Below, in pieces: positions 1 through 11,147 of a stretch of 64,000 bases of DNA. Each line of letters starts with the position of its first letter. The stretch's first letter is position 1. Source of the DNA: Candidatus Thiodubiliella sp. (lineage in GTDB: Bacteria; Pseudomonadota; Gammaproteobacteria; PS1; Pseudothioglobaceae); assembly GCA_029237605.1 (NCBI GenBank), contig JAQRGB010000023.1, forward strand, positions 23,425-87,424, written 5' to 3'. The notes below the pieces were generated by a model, which saw only the letters and a list, made by a program, of their open reading frames with translations, was not told where the DNA came from and ran no database searches. Made by a program: the position numbers and the translations under genes.

Positions 1-1111
1 TCTTACAAAAAACTAAACTTGCCGAACAACTACTGGAAGCCATGGGCAACTTATTTGGTAATATACGCGGTGGCTTAGCTATTTCTACTATCTTAATTGG
101 TTCATTACTCGCAGCATCAACAGGTGTGGTAGGAGCAAGTGTAATTGCCATGGGTGCTATTTCTCTACCAGTTATGCTTAAATACAATTACAAAAAAACA
201 TTATCTACTGGTGTTATTTGTGCCTCAGGTACCTTAGGTCAAATCATTCCACCTTCTATTGTATTGATTATTCTAGCAGATGTCTTAAGTGTGTCAGTTG
301 GTGATTTATTTAAAGCAGCAGTCATGCCATCTATTATTTTAGTTGGTGGCTATATTGTTTATGTATTGGTTATATCTTACCTATACCCAGAAGTAGCCCC
401 AGCCTTTAAAGATAAGAATAATAACTTGGAAAAATCAAAAAAATACATAGCTGTTATCAAGGCCATTGTGCCGCCTATTGTGCTAATCATTGCCGTACTT
501 GGTTCAATTTTTTTAGGTATTGCCACGCCAACAGAATCTGCTTCTATCGGTGCAGTTGGCTCTTTACTTTTAGCATCTTTCTACCGACGACTTAATTGGG
601 ATATATTGTACCAATCAAGTATTGAAACCATTAAAGCCACTTCTATGGTATTTGCTATTTTGATTGGTGCTACTGCCTTTTCAATGGTATTTACTTATAA
701 CGGTGGCGACATAATAGTGGAAAATTTTATTCATAGCCTACCAGCCAAAGAAATAAATTTTAAAGTCGGGGGCCAAGCGGTCTTAGGAAGACAATGCTAA
801 TTATTTTCATTCTTGGATTCTTTATTGATTTTGTAGAAATTTCACTCATTATCGTGCCAATTTTCTATCCAATCGCCCTATCGCTTGGCATTGATATACA
901 ATGGTTCGCCATTCTTATTGCTATGAATTTACAAACTTCATTCTTGACGCCACCATTTGGCTTTAGTTTATTTTACCTCAAAGGAGTCGCTCCGAAGTCT
1001 ATTCAAACCACTGACATATATAAAGGTGTAATGCCTTTTATTATAATACAAGTCACGATATTAGTCAGCTTAATTGCATTTCCACAATGGTATGGCTTTG
1101 ATGGGATTTAA
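1..1111 (+). CDS. TRAP transporter large permease (DctM-like), 5' partial, interrupted by adapter
   Basis: Membrane subunit of a tripartite (TRAP) transporter, which moves organic acids or similar solutes across the inner membrane using an ion gradient with a periplasmic binding protein. The reading frame is open from the first bases of the window, so the start lies upstream. The protein is strongly hydrophobic with repeated membrane segments and family-like stretches such as GQIIPPSI and ATPTESASIG, the latter typical of DctM proteins. Adapter A at 763-794 breaks the frame; the C-terminal part (with FLTPPFGFSLFYL) resumes right after it and ends at 1111. The substrate cannot be told from sequence. 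The break is an assembly artefact, not a real frameshift. Family assignment is firm; the gene symbol is left open because DctM, SiaM and similar permeases look alike. Confidence 0.85.
763..794 (+). other. MGI adapter A, full length (artefact)
   Basis: All 32 nt of adapter A are present with one mismatch (G for A at 770). It sits inside the TRAP permease gene and shifts the frame. Confidence 0.93.
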
Positions 1112-1152
1112 ATTTAATTAGCTATTTTTATATAAAAATAGCTAATTAAATT
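1111..1152. terminator. Perfect 42-nt AT-rich palindrome after the TRAP permease gene
   Basis: The 20 bases at 1111-1130 are the exact reverse complement of 1133-1152, with TA at the centre. The palindrome starts at the last base of the permease stop codon. It would fold into a long AT hairpin and could end transcription, but there is no GC-rich stem or clean T run as in a classical intrinsic terminator, so the role is inferred from position. Confidence 0.5.
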
Positions 1153-1165
1153 AAATCTATTTGTC

Positions 1166-1645
1166 TATTTGAAATATCATATATAAATAAACAAGGTAAT
1201 AATATTATGATAAAAAATAAAAATATTTTAATCGCATATACAATTGCTACGCTAATTCCATTTAATATAAGCGCAAAAGATGCTAATTATGACTATCATG
1301 AACCAGTTGCAAATAGTATAATTACAGAACAACGTGTATCATTAGAAAAAATACTAAGGGTGCAGGATTTGGGCCACAATCACCACGTGACATTGATAAT
1401 ATAGATATTTGAAATATCATATATAAATAAACAAGGTAATAATATTATGATAAAAAATAAAAATATTTTAATCGCATATACAATTGCTACGCTAATTCCA
1501 TTTAATATAAGCGCAAAAGATGCTAATTATGACTATCATGAACCAGTTGCAAATAGTATAATTACAGAACAACGTGTATCATTAGAAAAAATACTAAGGG
1601 TGCAGGATTTGGGCCACAATCACCACGTGACATTGATAATATAGA
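1166..1645 (+). repeat. Exact tandem duplication, period 240 bp
   Basis: Bases 1166-1405 are repeated without a mismatch at 1406-1645. Identity extends a further four bases (TATT) at the junction, which looks like microhomology. Each unit holds the upstream region, ribosome binding region and first 60-odd codons of the carbonic anhydrase gene. It may be a real recent duplication or an assembly error; the many other assembly faults in this window make the second quite possible. Confidence 0.95.
1207..1404 (+). pseudogene. Truncated first copy of the carbonic anhydrase N-terminus
   Basis: This 65-codon frame is identical to the start of the gene at 1447. It carries a signal-peptide-like N-terminus (MIKNKNILIAYTIATLIP, then a probable cleavage near FNISA). 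It ends early because the same A6 run that breaks the downstream copy shifts it into a stop. It has no catalytic region, so it cannot make an enzyme. It exists only because of the 240-bp tandem duplication. Confidence 0.8.
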
Positions 1646-2330
1646 TATTGGCAACAACCAAAGATTATTTGGTATAGCGCCATCCTATACAGAAATGAAT
1701 TTATGTCATATTCATTTTCATAAAAATGCTGAGCATAAGGGTGGGGAATTTACTAAATATGCAGGTAATGGTGATGGGCATGGTTTTCAAAGTGGATTTA
1801 TATATTCATATTTAGCAAAACTAAATAGCGCAGAACTTAAACCTGTTGCACATGAAGTTTGTCCTAGTAAGCACGGTGGGCTTGTCTCTGGAGATACAAT
1901 TGAAGCTCATTATGTTTATTCAACTGCAAAAATTAGTCCAGGCCCTGGATTAAGTTATTGTTTTAATGACTCAATCAAGAATCCTCAGTTGCGTGTGGAA
2001 TCTCAGGTATATATCCTTGTTAATGATAAAAATGCTCTAGATTTTAAAAATTTAGCTAAATATAACAAAGTATATGGACTATACCAAGCAACAAATATAC
2101 CATCTAATACTGGCACTCCAGTTGAGTACATTGGGTCAACTACTGGACCTGATTACAATACAAAAGGGTCTCCGTTTCAAGTTTCATGGAGTGTTCGCCC
2201 TAATGTAGCAAAGGTTGATATAACATCAGTAAATGCTTGGTGTAAAAGAAACGTATTTAATGAAGATCATGCGCGCGGCGTACGAAATCTTATTATTAAT
2301 CCTGATTTGCTTTCAAAAATCAATAAATAG
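1447..2330 (+). pseudogene. Putative delta-class carbonic anhydrase, secreted, with a poly-A frameshift
   Basis: Would hydrate CO2 to bicarbonate in the periplasm or outside the cell, which suits a CO2-fixing thiotroph. The start at 1447 gives a signal peptide; the second frame reads GAGFGPQSPRDIDN then CHIHFHKNAEHKGGEF, a His-rich region I associate with delta-class or CA-like enzymes, and ends at 2330 with an EDHARGVRNLI stretch. The two frames join at an A6 run (1586-1591): seven A residues would give LEKNTKGAGFG and one continuous protein of about 294 aa. So the gene is one base from being intact. The break may be a consensus error, a real mutation or a slippage site. Class assignment rests on remembered motifs and is moderate; that this is one broken gene is well supported. 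Confidence 0.6.
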
Positions 2331-2340
2331 CCTACAGTTA

Positions 2341-2715
2341 AGTAAGAAAATTTGGTATTACTCAAAAAGCAGCATATTTTATGTTGTAAAGAATTAGAAT
2401 AGCTTATAAACATGGCTCGTTTAAATTTTTTAATATTATTGAAGTGGATAAGACTTATATAAGCAGTAAAGAGAAAACAAACACACTGATAATAAATTAA
2501 AAGATGATTGTGATGTAGTTAATAAAATAATGGCATTCTTTATTTTTTCAAATCGTATAAAAAGAGTTATTTTAAACATACTTAACATCATAGGCTTTAA
2601 CTCCTGCTAAAAGTATGCCAATAATAACAAAAATACTGAGTCAAAGAAGAGAGGAATATATCGCTTTTATTATGCCAAATGTAGTCAAACCAAGTACACT
2701 TAAATACCGGTCACT
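2341..2715 (+). pseudogene. Relic of an IS1595-family (ISXO2-like) transposase
   Basis: Pieced together over several frames, the plus strand reads KFGITQKAAYFML, then RIRIAYKHGSF, then NIIEVDKTYISSKEK and NKHTDNKLK. This matches the order seen in IS1595/ISXO2-like transposases: a GVTQKTAWFML helix, then the first catalytic Asp in VEVDETYIGGKEKNKH. An in-frame TAA after YFML and a frameshift at an A4 run (2474-2477) disable it. No terminal inverted repeats were found. The rest of the gap up to RNase P RNA (2716-2920) is AT-rich and holds nothing I can recognise. Confidence 0.6.
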
Positions 2716-2920
2716 ACAGTTATAAAGAAGGTATATTTTTAGTTAGCTTAATTGTATAAATCCTAGAGTAAGCCTTAATAATTAAATTAATTATATTTAA
2801 TTTAAGATTCTTTTTTTATAACGCATCACTTACCAAAGCTTTGAAAATGGCTAAGTCGACTGCGCGGAAAAAATGGGTCAAGTTAAAAAAAAGGTCGTTG
2901 ATTCTATAAAAAATAAATTA

Positions 2921-3254
2921 GAGAAGTTAGTCTATAAGCCGGGTTCTGTAATAGATAGTCATTCATCTACGAATCTTGTCACCAAAATTCTTTAGCACTC
3001 TACCCGTTACCTTGTGCGAGCTTACACCATGGGTAACCTATTTGAGCTTGCTCCAAGTGGGGTTTTCTTGCCACGGTTGTTACCTTCCGTGCGGTGCGCT
3101 CTTACCGCACCTTCTCACCTTTTCCCATAAAGGGTAGTCTATTTTCTGCAGCACTTTCCGTTATGTCACCATACCTAGCCGTTAGCTAGCACTTTGCCCT
3201 GTGGAGCCCGGACTTTCCTCTGAGAAAAACCTCAGCGACTATCCGACCAACTTC
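2921..3254 (-). ncRNA. rnpB: RNase P RNA, bacterial type A
   Basis: Catalytic RNA of RNase P, which trims the 5' leaders of pre-tRNAs together with the RnpA protein. Read on the minus strand it has the conserved segment AGAGGAAAGTCCGGGCTCC, the CACAGGGCA region after it, the GGGTAGAGTGCTAA core segment and the 3' signature ACAGAACCCGGCTTAT. The 5' end GAAGTTGGTC pairs with GACTAACTTC at the 3' end, which sets the limits used here. Length (about 334 nt) is normal for a compact gammaproteobacterial type A RNA. The ends are good to a few bases. Confidence 0.95.
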
Positions 3255-3365
3255 AGTGCTTATTATAGCATTGTATAAAATATTTATAATATAATGATAT
3301 ATAAATATATTATAATATTATAATGTTATAATATATAAAGTTTAAAATAAACATTTAGAAGAAAC

Positions 3366-3602
3366 ATGAAAATATTATTAATAACAATACTTTTTTTAGC
3401 AAATTTTACATTTGCAGGTGCACGGTTGACTGTATATTTAGAAGATAATAATATAACAGAAACTGTGGTTTTTCAATGTATGAATTTAAATGAATGCGCT
3501 GAGCGTATTCAAGAACGTATGGAATCTGAAGGCGGTTGTGACCCACGCGTTAAAAAAGTAGTAATTGAAACGATTCATATTCCTGGAATAGACGACGCTT
3601 AA
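3366..3602 (+). CDS. Small secreted protein of unknown function
   Basis: 78 aa, start ATG at 3366 after an AGAAGAAAC purine stretch. The first 17 residues (MKILLITILFLANFTFA) form a clear signal peptide with probable cleavage after TFA, so the mature protein of about 60 residues should be periplasmic. It has two cysteines (in FQCMNLNECAERIQ and EGGCDPR) plus one more in the first motif, which could form disulfides. I do not recognise a family. The upstream 100 bases are almost pure A and T. No operon partner. Confidence 0.6.
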   Translation: MKILLITILFLANFTFAGARLTVYLEDNNITETVVFQCMNLNECAERIQERMESEGGCDPRVKKVVIETIHIPGIDDA

Positions 3603-3781
3603 AATTTATTACTTTTCTATAAATATTTACTTAAATAGAGACGATTGACGAAATTACAATTTTCTACCAAATGAATGATTTTATTAAATCTTATCCTAGT
3701 AATAACTAAGGCTGGACTTTAAAAACCATTAAGTTAATAAAAAGTAACATTTTGATGATTATTCCTATTTATGCAAAAAAT

Positions 3782-5266
3782 CTATTCTAATAAATTTTTA
3801 AATATAGCGTGGATATTCTCACCTTTGGGATCCACTGCGACAGTGACTGGCATATCTTTAACTTCAAACTCATAAATAGCTTCCATACCCATTTCTTCAA
3901 AAGCTATTATTTTAGCTTTTTTAATAGATTTAGAAATCAAATAAGCTGCACCACCAACTGCGATTAAATAACTGGCCTTGTGTTTTTTAATGTTTTTGAT
4001 GGTTGCTTTACCACGTTCAGCTTTACCAATCATACCTAAAATACCTGTGTTCTCCAACATCATATCGCTAAATTTATCCATACGAGTGGCAGTAGTAGGC
4101 CCTGCAGGGCCAATCACTTCATCGCCAACTGCATCTACTGGCCCTACATAATAGATAAATTTATTATTAAAATCTACACCTTTAGGTAGTCCTTCGCCAT
4201 TGTTTAACATTTGCTTAAGTCGCTTGTGCGCTGCATCTCGTCCTGTAATAATTGTGCCAGTAAGTAGTAAAGTATCCCCCACCTGCCATTCATTCATCTG
4301 CTCTCTATTTAGAGTATTCAAGTCAATTTTATTATACTTAGAAGTATCTATTTTTAAATCAGGATAAATATTCATATCTACTTTTGGTAACTGCGCCATT
4401 CCTGAACCATCTATAGAAAAATGCAAATGACGCGTGGCAGCACAATTTGGAATTATGGCAACTGCTTGTGATGCGGAATGACTTGGGTAATCTTTAATTT
4501 TAACATCCAATACCGTAGTCAGTCCTCCTAAACCTTGTGCACCAATACCGAGGTCATTGATTTTATTAAATAAATATAAGCGCATTTTATCAATCTTTGT
4601 TGGGTTAGATTTTTGCGCAATTTCACTAATATTAATCGGCTCCATTAGGCTTTCTTTTGCTATTAACATCGCTTTCTCAGCAGTGCCACCAACACCAATA
4701 CCTATAACACCTGGAGGACACCAGCCTGCGCCCATTGTAGGAATCATTTTTAATACCCAATCAATAACATTGTCATCAGGTTGTAATACAGAAAATTTTG
4801 CTTTATTTTCCGATCCACAACCTTTGGCTGCTACAATAAAATTCACTTTATTACCTGATACAACTTTCATATGAATGACTGCCGGTGTATTATCTTTAGT
4901 ATTGGTTCTGCTAAATAGTGGGTCTTCAACAATTGAAGCACGTAAAGGGTTGTTCTCATTAGTAAAAGCTTGTCTAACGCCCTCATTAATCATATCTTCT
5001 AACGATAAGTCAGCGTCCCATGTAACATTCATACCCACTTCAACAAATACGTTGACAATGCCTGTATCTTGGCACATTGGACGCTGACCAATGGCAGACA
5101 TTTTTGAATTAATTAAGATTTGTGCAATAGCATTTTTAGCAGGTCTATTGCTTTCTTTTTCGTAAGCACCTATCATTGCCTTAATAAAATCAGGACTATG
5201 GTAATAGGAAATATATTGCAATGCATTAGCAATGCTTTCAATGATATGTTTTTGTTGAATTTTCAT
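3782..5266 (-). CDS. fumA: Fumarate hydratase, class I (iron-sulfur)
   Basis: Interconverts fumarate and malate in the TCA cycle. 494 aa, full length for a two-domain class I fumarase. Three cysteines suitable for the catalytic [4Fe-4S] cluster are visible: C65 in RPMCQDTG, C183 in GAGWCPPGV and C275 in IPNCAATRHLH. The GSENK motif (about 151-155) and the C-terminal beta domain (VGPVDAVGDEVIGPAGPTTATRMDKF) are both present. It is divergent from mreB, with about 95 bases between the start codons. Single-gene unit. The symbol could equally be fumB in other naming schemes; the class is certain. Confidence 0.93.
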   Translation of the reverse strand: MKIQQKHIIESIANALQYISYYHSPDFIKAMIGAYEKESNRPAKNAIAQILINSKMSAIGQRPMCQDTGIVNVFVEVGMNVTWDADLSLEDMINEGVRQAFTNENNPLRASIVEDPLFSRTNTKDNTPAVIHMKVVSGNKVNFIVAAKGCGSENKAKFSVLQPDDNVIDWVLKMIPTMGAGWCPPGVIGIGVGGTAEKAMLIAKESLMEPINISEIAQKSNPTKIDKMRLYLFNKINDLGIGAQGLGGLTTVLDVKIKDYPSHSASQAVAIIPNCAATRHLHFSIDGSGMAQLPKVDMNIYPDLKIDTSKYNKIDLNTLNREQMNEWQVGDTLLLTGTIITGRDAAHKRLKQMLNNGEGLPKGVDFNNKFIYYVGPVDAVGDEVIGPAGPTTATRMDKFSDMMLENTGILGMIGKAERGKATIKNIKKHKASYLIAVGGAAYLISKSIKKAKIIAFEEMGMEAIYEFEVKDMPVTVAVDPKGENIHAIFKNLLE

Positions 5267-5299
5267 ATTATCTATTATTTAAATTTTGTTAAAAAGTAA

Positions 5300-5328
5300 T
5301 TGACTATTTATAGTATTATATATACTAT
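5300..5328 (+). promoter_or_regulatory. Possible sigma-70 promoter for mreBCD-mrdA
   Basis: TTGACT at 5300-5305 is a good -35 match; TATACT at 5321-5326 (15-base spacer) or TACTAT at 5323-5328 (17-base spacer) may be the -10. It lies 30-60 bases before the mreB ATG. In such AT-rich DNA chance matches are common. Confidence 0.35.
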
Positions 5329-5360
5329 TTATTTTATCTAATATTTAGGCGGATTTTTTT

Positions 5361-6392
5361 ATGTTTAATTTTTTCAAACCACAGTGTCTTTCTATTGACC
5401 TTGGAACAGCAAATACATTAATTTCTATGAATGGTGAAATTGTACTAAATGAACCATCTGTTGTTGCTATTCATCATGAAAAAGGTGCAATAGAAGCAAC
5501 TGTTATTGCAGTAGGTCAAGAAGCTAAATTGATGTTGGGTAGAACTCCTGGTTCAATTGAGGCTATTCGTCCAATGAAGGACGGTGTTATCGCTGACTTC
5601 AAAATCACAGAAAAAATGCTACAGTACTTTATTCGCAAAGTATCTCATAATAGTTTTTTTTCACCAAGCCCTAGAGTTCTTATCTGTGTTCCTTGTGGCG
5701 CTACACAAGTAGAACGTCGTGCTATAAAGGAAAGTGCAGTTGGCGCTGGAGCACGTGATGTGTACTTAATTGAAGAACCAATGGCAGCAGCACTTGGCGC
5801 AGGTATAGCGATTAAAGAAGCATCAGGAACAATGGTTATTGATATCGGTGGAGGAACCACAGAGATTGCTATTATGTCACTAAATGGTTTAGTTTATTCC
5901 GATTCGTTGCGTGTGGGTGGCGATGTATTTGATGATTATATTATTAAATATATACGCAAAAAGTATGGCATTATCATCGGTGAATCTACTGCTGAAAATA
6001 TTAAAGAGGAAGTAGGCTCAGCTTTTAATACGACTATTATCAAGAAAAAAGAATTTAGAGGTAGAGATGTCGCCAAAGGTATTCCGGTAAGTTTTGAGGT
6101 GACTAATACAGAAATTAGAACAGCCATACGAGAGCCATTAATCAGTATTGTTAATGCGGTGAGGGTTGCGCTTGAGCAAACACCGCCGGAGCTAAGCGCT
6201 GATATTGTAGAGAATGGTATAGTGTTAACAGGTGGTGGCGCTCTTTTAGAAGGTTTGGATAAACTTATCAATCAAGAAACTAAGTTACCAGTACGTGTTG
6301 ATGATGACCCTTTAACTTGTGTGGTTCGTGGTGGAGATATCGCCCTAGGTATGATAGAAAAACACGACATAGGATTCTTGTCAGCAGAATAA
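5361..6392 (+). CDS. mreB: Rod shape-determining protein MreB
   Basis: Bacterial actin that polymerises under the inner membrane and guides side-wall peptidoglycan synthesis. 343 aa, normal length. Actin-fold nucleotide motifs are visible: [11 protein letters not shown] near the N-terminus (phosphate 1), [13 protein letters not shown] in the middle (phosphate 2) and [14 protein letters not shown] near the C-terminus (adenosine). First gene of mreB-mreC-mreD-mrdA, with about 30 bases to mreC. Retention of this operon suggests rod-shaped cells or ancestry. Intact, with no adapter or frameshift. Confidence 0.97.
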   Translation: MFNFFKPQCLSIDLGTANTLISMNGEIVLNEPSVVAIHHEKGAIEATVIAVGQEAKLMLGRTPGSIEAIRPMKDGVIADFKITEKMLQYFIRKVSHNSFFSPSPRVLICVPCGATQVERRAIKESAVGAGARDVYLIEEPMAAALGAGIAIKEASGTMVIDIGGGTTEIAIMSLNGLVYSDSLRVGGDVFDDYIIKYIRKKYGIIIGESTAENIKEEVGSAFNTTIIKKKEFRGRDVAKGIPVSFEVTNTEIRTAIREPLISIVNAVRVALEQTPPELSADIVENGIVLTGGGALLEGLDKLINQETKLPVRVDDDPLTCVVRGGDIALGMIEKHDIGFLSAE

Positions 6393-6423
6393 TTTTTCTT
6401 TAGATGCTTTAAGTATCTAAGTT

Positions 6424-7233
6424 ATGCAAAAAAATTTAAAAGTTCTCATACCTATTTTTATCTCTACTTTTATAATCTTTTTAGATTATAAATCTTCCTA
6501 TTTAAACAGTCTAAAGCAAACAATCAATATACTTATATCGCCAGTATATTTAGTCGCTAATTTACCATCTCAACTCTATATTTGGATTAACGAACAAAAT
6601 ACAACAAAGCAAATATTATTAAGTCAAAATAAAAAACTCAAAGCCGAATTGCTACGTTTAAAAGTTGATTTACAAGTTCATAACGCTCTATTGCTAGAAA
6701 ATAAAAAACTTGGTCAATTATTAAAATCTCGTTACAAACTTGATAAAAAAGAGTTTATATTAGCACGTGTCATATCTGTTAGTCAGTCACGATTAAAAAA
6801 ACAAATTTCCATTAATAAAGGCAGTGGTGATGGCATAAAAATTGGTCAAGTTGTATTAGGAGCTGATGGAGTGCTTGGGCAAGTGAGCCATGTAACGTCA
6901 TTATATTCAAGTGTGTTGCTAATCACTGATCCATCTCAACACATACCTGTTAAGAATGAGCGCAATGGTGTCCGCGGTATTGGTAAAGGTATGGCGTTTT
7001 ATAAAGAAAAATTAATGGTGAATTTTATTCAGCATGGACTTGATATAAATATTGGAGACATTTTTTTAAGTAGTGCTATCGGGTCAAAATTCCCAGAAGG
7101 ATATCCGGTAGGCCGTGTAACTCATATAGATAAGAAGAAAAATGACCAATTTTTAACTATCGAATTAACGCCATCTCAAACTATTGAGCAGCTAGAGTTC
7201 GTTCTAATTAATAATATATCTAAAACATTCTAA
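6424..7233 (+). CDS. mreC: Rod shape-determining protein MreC
   Basis: Periplasmic scaffold of the elongasome that links MreB to PBP2 and RodA. 269 aa with one N-terminal membrane segment (about 9-22), a coiled coil (about 60-105, ASQNKKLKAELLRLK-like heptads) and a C-terminal beta-rich domain with the family features VLGADGVLGQVSHVT and LLITDPSQHIPV. Second gene of the mre operon; its stop is 2 bases from the mreD ATG, which suggests translational coupling. Confidence 0.95.
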   Translation: MQKNLKVLIPIFISTFIIFLDYKSSYLNSLKQTINILISPVYLVANLPSQLYIWINEQNTTKQILLSQNKKLKAELLRLKVDLQVHNALLLENKKLGQLLKSRYKLDKKEFILARVISVSQSRLKKQISINKGSGDGIKIGQVVLGADGVLGQVSHVTSLYSSVLLITDPSQHIPVKNERNGVRGIGKGMAFYKEKLMVNFIQHGLDINIGDIFLSSAIGSKFPEGYPVGRVTHIDKKKNDQFLTIELTPSQTIEQLEFVLINNISKTF

Positions 7234-7235
7234 AT

Positions 7236-7709
7236 ATGCTTACCCATAAAAGACCTTATATTTTTCTTATCAAAGCTATGTTGTTTGTACTAATTATTAG
7301 CACACTTTATCTACCTGAAATAATTTTAGATATTGCTCCTTTTTGGACTTTGTTATTTTTTATTTACTGGATAAAGACTTTTACTATTAATGGACAATTT
7401 TATCTTGCTTTGCTATTAGGTATGTTAATTGATGTGCTATATGGAGATATTTTAGGTCAAAATGCTTTGGCGCTTATCTTGAGTAGTGCTTTTATTAATA
7501 ATGTAAAGCAATCTTTTGTTGTTTCTAATATTACCACACAGCAAACTTATGTCTTTGTCGCATCTAGTATTTATTTAAGTATATTGCTATTAGTACATGC
7601 CCTATCAATCCAAGATATTAGTTTTAACCCCAATTTACTACTCAAGCCATTTATAAGCGCATTACTATGGCCTGTAGCTCAAGTATTACTCTCAAAGCTT
7701 AAACATTGA
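7236..7709 (+). CDS. mreD: Rod shape-determining protein MreD
   Basis: Small integral membrane protein of the elongasome. 157 aa, about five membrane segments, with the typical ALLLGMLIDVLYGDILGQNAL region of MreD. It lies between mreC and mrdA in the usual gammaproteobacterial order. Identification depends on hydropathy, this motif and position. Confidence 0.92.
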   Translation: MLTHKRPYIFLIKAMLFVLIISTLYLPEIILDIAPFWTLLFFIYWIKTFTINGQFYLALLLGMLIDVLYGDILGQNALALILSSAFINNVKQSFVVSNITTQQTYVFVASSIYLSILLLVHALSIQDISFNPNLLLKPFISALLWPVAQVLLSKLKH

Positions 7710-7730
7710 CACAATATATCTAGACAACTT

Positions 7731-9569
7731 ATGAATAAAGTTAGCAATATTAAGATAGAAAATAAAATTTTTTCTAAAAGAATAACTTTGGCACTAATTT
7801 TTATCTTACTTCTAACTTTGATATTAATATCAAGTATCTTTAGTCTACAAATTATTAATTACGATTATTACACTAAAGAATCATTGGGCAATAAAATGCG
7901 CATACTACCGATTGCTCCAATGCGTGGTAAAATATTTGACCGCTATGGTGAAATCATTGCTACAAATCAGCTTTCTTATAAACTCACACTTACCATTGAA
8001 AAAATCAAAGATATTTCCACAACACTATTGTCACTTAAAAAGTTTGGTTTAATTAATGATAAAGACATTAGCACTTTTAAAAAAATAAATAAGCAGTATA
8101 AAAAATTTCACAGTATCCCGTTAAAACACAAACTAAGTGAAGGACAAGTAGCAAAATTTTTAGTTAGCAACCAATTTAAAGTCGGAGGCCCAAGCGGTCT
8201 TAGGAAGACCTTATTTTCATAGAATCTATCCTAATAATGATTCTAGCGTACATGTGACTGGCTATATATCAAGAATGAATAAAAAAGATAATGAGCTCTA
8301 CGATAAGAAAAATTATGCAAATACTTTTTTGTTGGAAAAACTGGCATTGAAAAACAATACGAAACTTTATTACATGGAAAAATTGGTAAGAGGCAAATTG
8401 AACGCAATGTTACAGGTCGAATTATCAATACAAAAAATATTCAAAAGCCAAAACAAGGTAGCGATTTATACCTCAGTATTGATTTAGAATTGCAAAAAAA
8501 GCAGAATCTCTGCTCAAAGGTAAACGTGGCTCTATTGTAGCAGTTGATACCACGAATGGCGAAGTATTGGTAATGGTAAGTACTCCTATTTATAACCCAA
8601 CATTCCTGGAGAACGTGGTGGCATTTTGCCTTCTAGGGCTTGGACAAAAATCAAAAGATATTCCACAGCTAAATCGTGCTATTCAGGGATTATATCCGCC
8701 AGGCTCAACCATTAAGCCTATGGTTGCATTGGCAGGACTTGAACAAGGAATAATCACTTCTCATAGTAAAACTTATTGCCCAGGTTTTTTCAAACTACCA
8801 AATGTAGCACGTAAATTTAATGGCTGGAAGCGCAGTGGACATGGTGTGATAAATGTTAAAGATTCCATTGCACAATCTTGCGATGTATTCTTTTATGATC
8901 TAGCTGATAAGATTGGCATTAATGGCTTACACGATAGCTTAGAATATTTTAATTTTGGCAAAATAACTGGCATTGACATTCCTGGAGAACGTGGTGGCAT
9001 TTTGCCTTCTAGGGCTTGGAAAAAAATCAATAAGGGTAAGCCTTGGTATCGAGGAGAAACTCTGATTACAGGTATTGGACAAGGGTTTATGACAGCTAGT
9101 CCATTGCAACTAGCTGTTGCCACGGCGGCTTTAGCTAATAAAGGTATGATTATTCAGCCTAAATTACTAAAGAGAGTTAGGACATCAGATGGTAGTATTA
9201 AAAATACTGATAAAATTTTGCAAAAACAAATACCTATTAAAGATATTCATAATTGGGAATATGTAATTGAAGGCATGAGGCGAACCATTTATGCACCAAA
9301 AGGTACAGGCAGAAAACTCAACAAAGATTTGAAGTACACCTTAGCAGGAAAAACAGGTACCGCTCAAGTATTTAGTTTAGGTGCTGACGAGCAATATATT
9401 GCCGCTAATTTAGATGAACGCTTGCGAGACCATGCGCTATTCACTGGGTTTGCACCTATTAAAAACCCAAAAATTGCAATTGCTGTAATTGTGGAAAATG
9501 CAGGTAGTGGTAGCTCAGAAGCAGCGCCACTCGCTAAAGAAGTTCTAGATTTATACTTTGAAAAACAAG

Positions 9570-9580
<11 letters not shown>
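7731..9580 (+). CDS. mrdA: Penicillin-binding protein 2 (elongasome transpeptidase), heavily disrupted in this assembly
   Basis: Cross-links side-wall peptidoglycan. The frame starts at 7731 with one membrane segment and APMRGKIFDRYGEIIATN, and ends at 9580 with the KTGTAQVF active-site box. The PPGSTIKP box contains the usual catalytic serine; AQSCDVFFYDLADKIG follows. Between them the frame is broken four ways: adapter A (8179-8209), a T6 run at 8325-8330 where seven T residues restore NTFFVGKTG, an A7 run at 8494-8500 where eight restore LQKKAESLLKGKRG, and a block at 8600-8655 that copies downstream sequence in place of the expected segment before LNRAIQG. Two of these are assembly faults; the homopolymer indels may be too. 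PBP2 is normally essential in rods, so I annotate one damaged-by-assembly locus rather than a pseudogene. Confidence 0.85.
8179..8209 (+). other. MGI adapter A, cut at its distal end (artefact)
   Basis: AAGTCGGAGGCC is followed by one extra C, then the rest of the adapter up to GGAAGAC. It sits in mrdA. Its AAGTCGG end abuts native codons (VSNQFK). Confidence 0.93.
8600..8655 (+). repeat. Misplaced copy of mrdA bases 8976-9030
   Basis: About 55 bases beginning ACATTCCTGGAGAACG match 8976-9030 with one mismatch (C at 8645). In the downstream copy they encode IPGERGGILPSRAWKKI, which fits PBP2. In the upstream copy they are in another frame and stand where PBP2 proteins have a different segment before LNRAIQGLYPPGS. 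A chimeric join is the simplest reading. Confidence 0.8.
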
Positions 9581-11075
<1,495 letters not shown>

Positions 11076-11105
11076 AATTATATGAAAAAAAAATTAAAAG
11101 AGAGT

Positions 11106-11147
11106 CAACTCCTTGGCTCACAGAACGACATGGCTACGATCCGACTT
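11106..11147 (-). other. MGI adapter B, full length, reverse (artefact)
   Basis: All 42 nt are present. It is preceded by AGAGAGT, the same seven bases found before the adapter at 12732, so probably part of a shared barcode. It cuts off the 3' end of recX. Confidence 0.95.

Noticed and set aside
4557..5087. Plus-strand open frames opposite the fumarase gene, and many similar frames opposite rpoB, rpoC, dnaE and tuf.
   Set aside because: They are antisense shadows with no ribosome binding site or recognisable domain.
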